Shown: positions 55,687-64,000 of the stretch, one piece after another
Layout of the letters: each line of letters opens with the position of its first letter
Position numbering within the stretch: the first letter of the stretch is position 1
The notes under the pieces: generated by a model
The model's input: only the letters and a program-made list of their open reading frames with translations
Databases searched by the model: none
Told to the model about the DNA's origin: nothing
Assembly (NCBI RefSeq): GCF_002234675.1
Contig: NC_019876.2
Span: 19,460,999-19,524,998, forward strand
From: Oryzias latipes
Taxonomy: Eukaryota > Chordata > Actinopteri > Beloniformes > Adrianichthyidae
Length of the DNA stretch: 64,000 nucleotides
Direction of reading: 5' to 3'
Position numbers and translations under genes: made by a program

Positions 55687-56112
55687 AGGTCTATGCTTCC
55701 ATGTAGCAACCAGGCTTAAAACTGTTGGCGGTAGCTCCTCCCACACAACCGTTAGAGGCTTTGACGTTTGAGTGACATTTTTGGACAAATGTCCAGCAGC
55801 AAACTTTAGCCACAAACAGAAGCCTCCAACGCGAATTTCACACGCAGATCACGTTTAGTGTGATTACAGAATAACAGATCATTTACCTCTGAAAAAAACT
55901 CATCACTGTCATAACTTACAGGCAGAAATGCATTTTGGGTTTGGCTCGCCATACGTCTATATCATGACGAACTAATGTACATTTGTCCCATTAAGCTCTA
56001 GAACGGTCGTAACCCACGTATGTTTATTAAACAACAGTAAACCACATATTTAAGTAATAAGAGCATTTTTAAAGCATTTCATTCAAAATAAAACAGTGAA
56101 CGATACTTACCA
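55687..56112. other. Short unidentified region with a 48-codon minus-strand ORF
   Basis: An ORF at 55952-55806 on the minus strand begins MASQTQNAFLPVSYDSDEFF and contains two potential donors (GTAAGT, GTAAAT). I do not recognise it. It could be a coding exon downstream of the promoter-like segment at 56113-56362, or chance. Confidence 0.25.
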
Positions 56113-56362
56113 AATTAAATCAGGGCTGAAGACAAGACGGCGCCACTGAGGAAAACATCAGCGATGAGGCTGATGGAAAAAAAAATCGAGGTTGGGGCAT
56201 CTTGAAGCGGGACGAAATCACAACGCATTGCAGAAAAATAAAATGCTCGACTTTCAATTTCAAACGTCGCATGCTCGCATTCAGCAAATCCAACATGGCC
56301 TCCTGAGCTAACGTTGACAAAAAAAACTAAAGACCCTCCCACCAGTACGCGATGACGTCATG
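56113..56362 (-). promoter_or_regulatory. Candidate minus-strand promoter and first exon with a full CRE
   Basis: A perfect CRE, TGACGTCA, lies at 56353-56360. Downstream on the minus strand is a CpG-containing segment with several ATGs, ending at a strong donor, TTTG|GTAAGTATCG, at 56113. No recognised coding sequence. The downstream DNA is transposon, so a gene here may be dead or its first intron may contain the insertions. Confidence 0.35.
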
Positions 56363-57639
56363 ACGCTGCTTCAGGGCTCTTAAAATTTTTGAGTTCTATA
56401 TACAAATAAGCTTTAAAATATTGAGCACTGTTAAGTTAAATTAGAAAAAATGTTGATAGAGCTTAATACTTTGCAAACATCCAAAAACAACAGTGGGCTG
56501 AACTTTAGGAAACTAAAATGTGATTTGTCGTTAATTTGTTTGTTTGTACACATATTTAATATTTACACTTGATTATCTTGCAAGAAGGACAAGGAAGCTT
56601 CTGAGTCACACTGGTTGAAGTTTTGCGTAAAGATGTCCTGGATGGAATTTAGGCCACTCTATTGGATCGTTCAAAATTAACAAATATCGACTATGAATCG
56701 GATCAGTGACCACAAACCATGATATTAATCTGATCCTTGTTAAAATGCATTGTTACAACACTAATATATGAATACATCTAAGCATAAATCTTGACTGTAA
56801 ATAAAAATGTAGACAGGGCTTTGTGGAAAAAATATTTGCACCTCCTTTCTTGTTTTCCTCATTTCTACTAATTTCAGTTCATTCATCTTCATCCTGACTT
56901 ACAATCTTCCTCCTGAACAATCTTCCCTGCATTGTTCTTTTTTCAATTACTTTTTCAAATATAGTTTAGTTTAGTTTAGTTTATTTTTCCACAGTGTATC
57001 AAAAGTAACAAATCCCCTCACAATACAGAACGTGGAAAAAATGGACATCCCCGAAGCAGATGCTTATTATTAGGGGTCCAGCAATAAAAATTCATTTTGC
57101 TGCATGTTTCATTTTTACCATTGCATTAGGTTTTATCTTGAAATGTCAATCACACTAGTTTTCATAAAACTTTCAAGGAATCATTGATTGTTTTTCTTGT
57201 CTCATTGCAAACAAACCAACCTGTAGCTTCCATAAAAATAAGCCTACTTGACTGTAAATGAATTTGAGAGACCCCAGACACCAAATCAAATGTGCATGAT
57301 ATGTATATCTAAATGCTATTACAAAGATAAAATGTTCAATAAATAACAAAAACAAAAACCAGCTGTATTACAATTAAGCTTTTAGCGACTAGAATATAAA
57401 AATATTTATTTTTCTTTTTAAAACAAATTTGAAGAGATACTATGGGGCCAAATTAGGATCATCTTAAAATAAATGAAAAACCAGATTGTTAATTTGAAAA
57501 GAAAGTTTAAAATAGTTTAAAACTCGAAAGTACACATTGTTAACTCAAAGGAATAATTGAAAATTTGAAAATAAAATTTTACATTTGAAAAAATAATATT
57601 AAATAATATTAAAAAAGATTATACCAGCGATGTACTGCC
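56363..57639. other. AT-rich intergenic stretch
   Basis: Nothing coding seen. A short TTTAG repeat lies near 56960-56985. Confidence 0.55.
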
Positions 57640-57855
57640 GCATGTTTTGATGTGAGAACAGCAGTTCTCGCAAACTCAATTCTTTTCTGCTGCCACCCAA
57701 CCTCAAGGGCTGGGAGCGCCAGTGAAATTGGGTGGGGGATCCCCGCTTTGCTGGCCAGGTGTACCCTTCTTTTGACCAAGAGTAGCCGGGACAAGCTCCA
57801 GCAGCACTGTGACCCCAAAAGGGATACACGGGGGTAAGAAAATGGATGAAACAAA
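57640..57855 (+). mobile_element. LINE 3' tail of the L2/CR1 type or a SINE using it
   Basis: GTGTACCCTTCTTTTGACC, GCCGGGACAAGCTCCAGCA, GTGACCCCAAAAGGGATA and GAAAATGGATGAA form the characteristic 3' end of teleost L2-like LINEs and the SINEs that borrow it. The 5' boundary is not clear. Confidence 0.6.
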
Positions 57856-58844
57856 AAACAAAATCAAGAAAACTAACTATGAGCTAAGGTAGGCTAACTG
57901 GTGGCCGACCGTAGCAATAGTTAAAAAGAAAAACAAAAAGAAAGAACATTAAAAAAAAGGAAGAAAGTTGGATATTCTGATCCAACTGACATTTATTTAT
58001 TTACTTTGATATTTTTCACTTCAGCAACAGTTGGCTGCCAGTGGTGGAGCAGTGACAGCTCCCCTATGGCAAACAAGTTGCTGCAAACATCCAAACCATT
58101 TTAGGATGGTAAACTTATAAAAAAATACTGAAGGCTGCAGAAGTCTTGTGCCCAAAAAAGCAGTCAACCTTTGCCAACATAAGTCTGTCAAGGATCACGA
58201 TTACAGATACAACATCTCTGAGTAGACTTGGACGGCCAAATGAAGGTGTATAGTTCCAGACAATGTTGGAGTCCACTGGTCACGTGATGTCAGTCTGGTC
58301 ACTGATGGCGCCCCATCAAAAGTCAGGAAGAAGGCAGGTATTGCCACAAAATTCAGGCAGCCACTCAGGAAAAGATTCTTGGATATTTCTTTGTGTTTTG
58401 CACACTTGAATTACAGGGAAATGTGTTGCTGCACAGGATCTGAATCCAGATATTAATGGCCGGGTGAGGTTTGAAGGTTAACTCCAAATTCTTGTTATGT
58501 TCACAAATTTTTGCAAGTTTAATTTAGTTTAATTTTTCCTTAATTTGCACAATTACATTTTAAAACAGGCTGTTTCATTTTTCCCATAGCACCCTTTTGA
58601 GTTGTCGGATTCAGAGTCAGATGTAAAATATTTAGTCTGTACAAAATTGAGTAGACCAATTTTTTTTTAAAGTGAAATGCATTTTATTTTAGATCCATTG
58701 GTCTCTGTTAATGAATGTGTAATAATATGTGATTAGGCTACTATGTTGGAATTTTTTTCAACTGAGCAAAAAACTAAACAAAAACAAAACAAAGCTACAG
58801 ATAACAGGCTGACCAGAGGTTAATTTGCTTTTGTGTTACTGGTC
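57856..58844. other. Intergenic stretch
   Basis: No gene or clear repeat boundary recognised. Confidence 0.45.
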
Positions 58845-59082
58845 CGGCCCACTTGTATGACAGATTTTTAGGGCTACCAAAAAAAAAAACCTCTTACATT
58901 TACAGTATTTTTTTCTCATAAATTTACGATTTAAGATCTCATAGTTTAACCTGTATGACCTGTATGAAATTCAGAACTTTAAATCATGTAATTTAACTTT
59001 TCTTTTTTGTGGCCTTAAAACTTCGTCGTACACTTGAGATCAGATGGGTGGCCCCCGAACCAAAATGAGTTTGACTCCCCTG
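58845..59082. mobile_element. hAT-type MITE, right part
   Basis: CCGGCCCACTTG at the left, then CTTGAGATCAGATGGGTGGC and the end AATGAGTTTGACTCCCCTG, match the common teleost hAT MITE body and terminus (compare 46338-46678 in the other orientation). The CAGGGG left end was not found. Confidence 0.5.
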
Positions 59083-59840
59083 CATTGAGGCATTTTCCCG
59101 CCTGTTTATGACACGACAAAACGCCAGCAACGCCACAACAAAAAGTATCATGAATTGCCAGAAAAAAGGGATAAAGAATGCCATTTTGTCCCAAGATGGG
59201 TGCAAAAAAAACGTGTTTTAGAGCGTACAAACCGTGCGTCCAAGACGCTGTTTTCTGGCTGTACTGCATTCTTTACACTGCTTTTCATGGCGATTTATGA
59301 TTCTTTACACTTGCTATACTGATGGAAGACAGACTGCACTCAGTGTAGTTAAACACGTATTTGCAGTGATCAGATTAGAGGATGTTTGATTGGTTGTTCT
59401 GCATGTCAATCAAGTGATGTATTTCACTGCAAGGGTAAAAATTACAATAATTATTCATGAATTTGTATTGAATTTCAGCTGAACATTTTTGTTTTTCATC
59501 TTTAACATTAGATCCCTAATTGATCTAATGAGTTTTACAAAAGTGTTACCAGTTAAAAATAAATTGACTAACTTGAAAATGGCCAGGTTAGTATTAATAA
59601 GTCAGATAACATATGCTATTCTGGCTGTCTACTCCAAACTTGAAATAGAAATTGTGCTTTAAATTTAAAGTTTTTAGTTTGAAGCATAAAGGTTCTTGAG
59701 TTTATTAAAGATAGAAATTTGTAAAATAGAGAAAAAGTTGAAGAAAAGAAGTGGACAGTAACAATTTTTCAACCCAGACTTCCAAAATATCAGTCTACAG
59801 CCTTGTTCCTACATTCCTTTATTGACTGGTGCAGAGTTAA
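59083..59840. other. Intergenic stretch
   Basis: Nothing recognised on either strand. Confidence 0.45.
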
Positions 59841-60011
59841 GGCCCTCCTCCGTTTCTGTTACCAGGGTGGTGGTGCACATGCGCAGAGCCAGTTGCTCAG
59901 AGGTAGCAGGGTGTTTCTAAATCAGTGAGCAGCAGCGAACGGCAAAAAAGCACGCAAAGGACAACAGGAGCTTTAGACGCCAACTGACTGTCAATCATTG
60001 CATTACGAAAC
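59841..60011 (+). promoter_or_regulatory. Candidate plus-strand promoter and untranslated first exon
   Basis: A locally GC-richer block contains GCACATGCGCAG, close to an NRF-1 site, and runs into AACAAAAGGCAAGTATG, a possible GC-AG type donor. No ORF. This could be the first exon of a gene to the right of the window. Weak evidence. Confidence 0.3.
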
Positions 60012-61187
60012 AAAAGGCAAGTATGCATTTAATTTGATTTAAAAGTACAGTTTGTGTTTTGGGTAAAAAAAAATAGGGTCTAAATCCGAAAATACCCGAC
60101 ACCCTGGCTGTTCCTGCTTAGTTTGCGTACTTTTTGATTCTGAAACTTGCGCAGACTTTCGCTTCCAAACTTTTGTAGTTTCCGTGTTGTCCTTTAGACG
60201 TATTTACATCTTTTGTGTCTTTGGAGATTTCTGGTTAAAGCGTAACGCTAGTCCAGCTGTTGGCTCGGATCATCTTGAGGAAGTTTTAGTGTGACATTGG
60301 CACATTGGGGGAGCCACACCTTCTATGGACTGGCTGTTATCTGTGTGAAACACAAGTCCGATTAACGTTTGGCCTGCGGAATGAATTGGGAGATAATTGA
60401 CGGAAAGCAAAGTTTGTGCGTACAATCTGTTTAGTTATCCCGTTTGCATCGTTACTTCAAGAAATGTAGTTTAAATAAAGTGTGAAAGCATTTAATAGAT
60501 TTTTTTTTCATAATTTTGCAGATGATGAGGAAATGATTCGGTGAAGGAAAATTGTTGATTTGTGTAAAAGTTGTTTCTGATTTGTAAACATTCAATAAAA
60601 GCGACGTTAGTTTTTATTTTATTTTATAGAATACCATTATAACACTGAGAACTCAACTCAGTTCAGATCATCTTTCAAGGCAAATGGATTTATCCCATTT
60701 TGTTTTTACATAAATCCTGATTCATTGTGTATTTTTTTTAACACAGAAAAGCATTTTCTGTGCTAACGTTTCTTAACAGATGCCCGCCTCTTTAAACTTT
60801 GATGAAGGAAAATTCATAAACCTCCCTTTTACAAGTTTCTATAAATCAGCAATTTTATTTGATTGAATCTTTATTCTCTGTAAAATGTTTGCGATTGGTT
60901 TAAACTTAAACTTTGTGATGAAGATTTTCCCTTTAACGTCAAAGTGGATGCTACCATATGGATGCTAACTTTAGTCCACCTTTTTAGGTGTAATTGATAA
61001 ATAAAGCAAAATAAATATTTTGTATATATTTGTATATATATTTGTATATACATTTGTATATACAAATATTTGTATATATATTTGTATATGTATATTTTGT
61101 AATATATATTTATTTGCGTGTGTGAAACATTCAAGTCATTTTAGGCAGAGCAAGCAGCTTCTGGTATGTTGGAACAACCTTCTAGAT
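60012..61187. other. Intergenic or intronic stretch with AT-rich repeat at 61018-61105
   Basis: No coding sequence. TATATTTGTATATA units with palindromic character occupy about 61018-61105. Confidence 0.5.
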
Positions 61188-61409
61188 CAGGGGTGGGCAA
61201 TTCCAGGCCTCGAGGGCCGGTGTGTCTGCATGATTTCCAGATAGTCTTGCCCTACTCATGGCTGATTACCTGGTTAAGTGTGTCCAGCCAATAATCTTGC
61301 CCTACTCAAGGCTGATTACCTGGTTCAGGTGTGTCCAGCCAATTGAAACATGCCAGAGCAGGGTATGCTGGAAAACATACAGGAATGCGGCCCTCAGTGC
61401 CCACCTCTG
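61188..61409. mobile_element. hAT-type MITE with perfect 8-bp target duplication
   Basis: It starts CAGGGGTGGGCAATTCC and ends GTGCCCACCTCTG (inverted ends), flanked on both sides by TTCTAGAT (61180-61187 and 61410-61417). Inside, a block of about 50 bp (TCTTGCCCTACTCA...GTGTCCAGCCAA) is duplicated in tandem. Confidence 0.92.
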
Positions 61410-61809
61410 TTCTAGATAAATCTGGATTTTGAGGAAAACTTTGAATTTTCTGTAAATGGCAGCTTTGTTTCTTTGAAGTTGATGGCTCCTCTTCAGTTTC
61501 CTCACCAGTGTTGCCAGATTGGACGGTTTTCTGGGCGGTTTTGGGGTCGGTTCTGCACCCCCCCCCCCCATGAATATATAATAGTGGACTACGTTAGGCT
61601 GTGTGGCTGTTGGAGTTCTACGTACTAAAGCTCCGTGAATGCACCAGGCAGAGACGCTTAATGGAGCGGGCTCTGTCACCTAACCTGTTGTTGGGGGTGT
61701 GCCGCCCCGCCTCTTAGAAATTGTGTTCTTTAAAGCTTGACACTGCGGCCGCGTGTGGGAGCAGCTACCAGCTAAAGTCATCGTCTGATTGCTACAGGTT
61801 TATTATTAT
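61410..61809. other. Intergenic stretch
   Basis: No gene seen. A C11 run lies at about 61559-61569. Confidence 0.5.
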
Positions 61810-64000
61810 AACATTTTTTTAACTTTATTTTCAGAAATTTTATAATACAAACTTAAACACATGAACCTTCACAGTAACCCTCCCACCCCAACACATAATA
61901 ATAATAATGAATAAATTTAAAAGAAAATAAATAATAATTAATAAAGGAAAAATGGAAAGAAAAATGTACATCCATGACAGAAGTTTTCAAATGTTTTTCT
62001 CTATTTCTCCTATCTGTAGAAACACAAGTACACGTGCAAACACTTATAGACACATGAAACACTTATGGACACATCCAGATACACACACTTATGTACGCAT
62101 ACATCTACATATTCATATTTAGGTTATTTTGCTAAAACAGCAAAGAGGCTTCATTTTAGACTCACATTTTTAACATAATTTGTACAGTAAAGGGTGTCCA
62201 AATTTCTAGAAACTTTTCACAGCTGTTCTCCCTGCGGTATCTCAGTTTTTCCAGTTGCAACACAGAGAGCATTTCTCTAATCCAGCCATTAAATGAAGGA
62301 GGTTTATCTGATTTCCACTGCAGGAGGATAGTCCTACGGACTTTTGTTGTTGCAAAGGCAACTGCCCTCCCTTTGAATTTACAGACATTGACCTCAGGGA
62401 GCAACCCCAAAAACAGAAGTGAGTGGGGAGGGTGGAACCTTCGTCTCACAAATCAGCGAGAGGACCTCAAAAATATTTGTCCAGAAACTCCTTAGTGAGA
62501 TACAGTTTCAGAACATATGTCCTAGAGAGGCTGGACTTTGTTTGCACCTTAAGGCCTGTTCACACCGGGACAAATTTCGCCTACGATTTTCGCCGACGTT
62601 TAACGCCTCGTGACTAAACAAAGGGCACCAATGTGAGTGTGCACACCGACGCGAAAAAACGCCACGCGCCAAAGCGTCAAAAAAAAAAAAACGCCTCGGG
62701 TTTGTTTTTTTTTTTTCGACGCGTCGCGTCGAAATCTATTCGACCAATGAGAATTGCGCTTTTGCACACGTGTCTGGAGCTTCTGAAGTTACAGTAAAAC
62801 ACAACTTGGGGGCGCTCAAACACAAAACTGCCTTGCTGAGCACACATACCAGAGAAGAAGATAGACGCCAAGTAGCGTCTACACTGCCGCGAAGAAATAA
62901 TGACGGACATTCTTAAATATCCCCTTACCAAGTACCAGTTGGAGCTACTGATGCTTGAAATATTCATGTTTTCTTTGTATGATTCTGACAAGCGCGTAAA
63001 TACTTGCTCTCTTCTTCTGAGTGAAAAGCGACTTTAAGAAGCGTAAAGTTGCGCAGCGCCACCTTGTGTACAGGAGTATTTCTGTTTACATTAAGCGCCA
63101 TCTAATGTCAGGGAATGAAATTGCATGTTCGCTCGGCTCATCGTCAGCGAAAATCGCCTGGGTGTGAACACAAAAGACGTGGCGAAAAACGCTGGCGAAT
63201 AACGCCTGGCGAATATTCGTCCCGGTGTGTACGGGCCTTTAGACATGAAGGACTAACATTAGGGTAGATCCTAGAAAGTTTTTCATTCGAATAGTGAAGG
63301 CGGTGTAACACTCTAAATTGAATAAGACAGTGTCTCATACAAATGGAACAGGTGTGAATCCGTTCCAAGCAGAGTTGCCAGGATTTTTCTGAAAATGTAA
63401 CCTCAAGATCTTTTTCCCATGCCAGCCTTGGTCCATGAAAGTGGTTTAATACCCTGGATCCTGTTGTAAATTTTAGATATGTTGCCCTTTGTATGAGGGT
63501 TTAAAGCAAGTAACTCTTCAATGGTGTCAATGTGGCAAGCTTCTGAGTGATCAAAATATTTATTAACAAAACTTCTGAGTTGGAGGAATCTGAAAAAGTG
63601 GGATCTGGGAATATTGTATTTTTCATGTAGTGATTCAAAGGACATTAGATTTCTTTTGGAAAAAGGTCCTTCAAAAATACCAGCCCATTTTTGTGCCACA
63701 TCTGGAATGAACATCGATATGAGATGGTGGGAAAAGGGGATTATTAACTAAGGGAGAAAAACGGGAAAGACAAGTAAAGCCAAAGTGCTTTCTAAACTGA
63801 AACCATATTTTTAGGTAATATTTTAAAACTGGATTAAGAATCTGGGGATGTGAAATTATAGGGATTGGAGAACTCACAATTGAAACCAGACGAACTGCTG
63901 ACGCGCTTAGCCCTACTACCCAAAATCCAATATGGTAGCTTACTAATGTTTGCCGCCCAGTAGAAGATATAAAATTAGGTAAGCCTAGACCTCCGGCTGG
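61810..64000 (-). mobile_element. LINE D, L1-clade, 3' half; continues beyond the window
   Basis: T-rich sequence at about 61802-61840 marks the tail. Minus-strand ORF2 fragments are HSLLFLGLLPEVNVCKFKG, RRTILLQWKSDKPPSFNGWI and FLEIWTPFTVQ (C-terminus), then beyond the MITE KWAGIFEGPFSKRNLMSFES, LLALNPHTKGNISKIYN and, at the window edge, PAGGLGLPNF. It is interrupted at 62552-63238. Frameshifts are present. Confidence 0.85.
62552..63238. mobile_element. PIF/Harbinger-type MITE inside LINE D
   Basis: The ends are AGGCCTGTTCACACCGGGAC and GTCCCGGTGTGTACGGGCCT (inverted, about 20 bp), flanked by TTA (62549-62551 and 63239-63241), the 3-bp TWA duplication of Harbinger elements. Subterminal GGCGAA/TTCGCC and ACGCC words repeat at both ends. 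No ORF. Confidence 0.85.

Noticed and set aside
61020-61244. Isoleucine/tyrosine-rich ORFs on both strands
   Set aside because: Translated AT-rich simple repeat (TATATTTGTA units).

Overview
This window is ray-finned (teleost) fish nuclear DNA. The genes have introns with GT-AG junctions and vertebrate-type products. The rest is a dense mix of teleost transposons: Tc1, L1-clade LINEs, a sushi-like chromovirus, hAT and Harbinger MITEs, ISL2EU, and tRNA-derived SINEs. I infer a percomorph-like fish from the repeat types, but cannot name the species.

Two host genes are recognisable, both on the minus strand. sf3b2 (U2 snRNP SF3b subunit 2) is complete in 21 coding exons from 45810 down to 33115, encoding 837 residues. 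Coding exon 1 of pacs1 (phosphofurin acidic cluster sorting protein) is at 10021-9867; the rest of pacs1 lies left of the window, so 1-9866 is most simply its first intron. The two genes are also near neighbours in the same orientation on human 11q13, so this is conserved microsynteny.

The 22 kb between them is mostly one nested pile. A decayed Tc1 copy (about 11.89-27.59 kb) was hit by two L1-type LINEs only tens of bases apart. LINE A (12786-19364) contains a 3-kb TA-flanked element with CACTGAAAAAA ends (15696-18741), which carries a broken teleost multicopy gene and a solo LTR. LINE B (19423-27376) contains a young, nearly intact sushi/Tf1-like chromovirus (21865-27311). That element shows an 11-nt self-priming site, a T TTA AAC frameshift site, a chromodomain, and one in-frame stop in pol. 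To its right is an unclassified 2.4-kb element (28749-31185) with internal duplications.

Right of sf3b2 (46-64 kb) I see no complete host gene. This part holds a hAT MITE, a second decayed copy of the same multicopy gene (47.5-49.5 kb), an ISL2EU element (49577-52557) with remnants of two convergent genes, a 5'-truncated LINE (52564-55686), two promoter-like segments (56.1-56.4 and 59.8-60.0 kb), a perfect hAT MITE (61188-61409), and the 3' half of another LINE interrupted by a Harbinger MITE (61810 to the window end).

All boundaries were read by eye. Family names rest on motif recognition, not on database searches.
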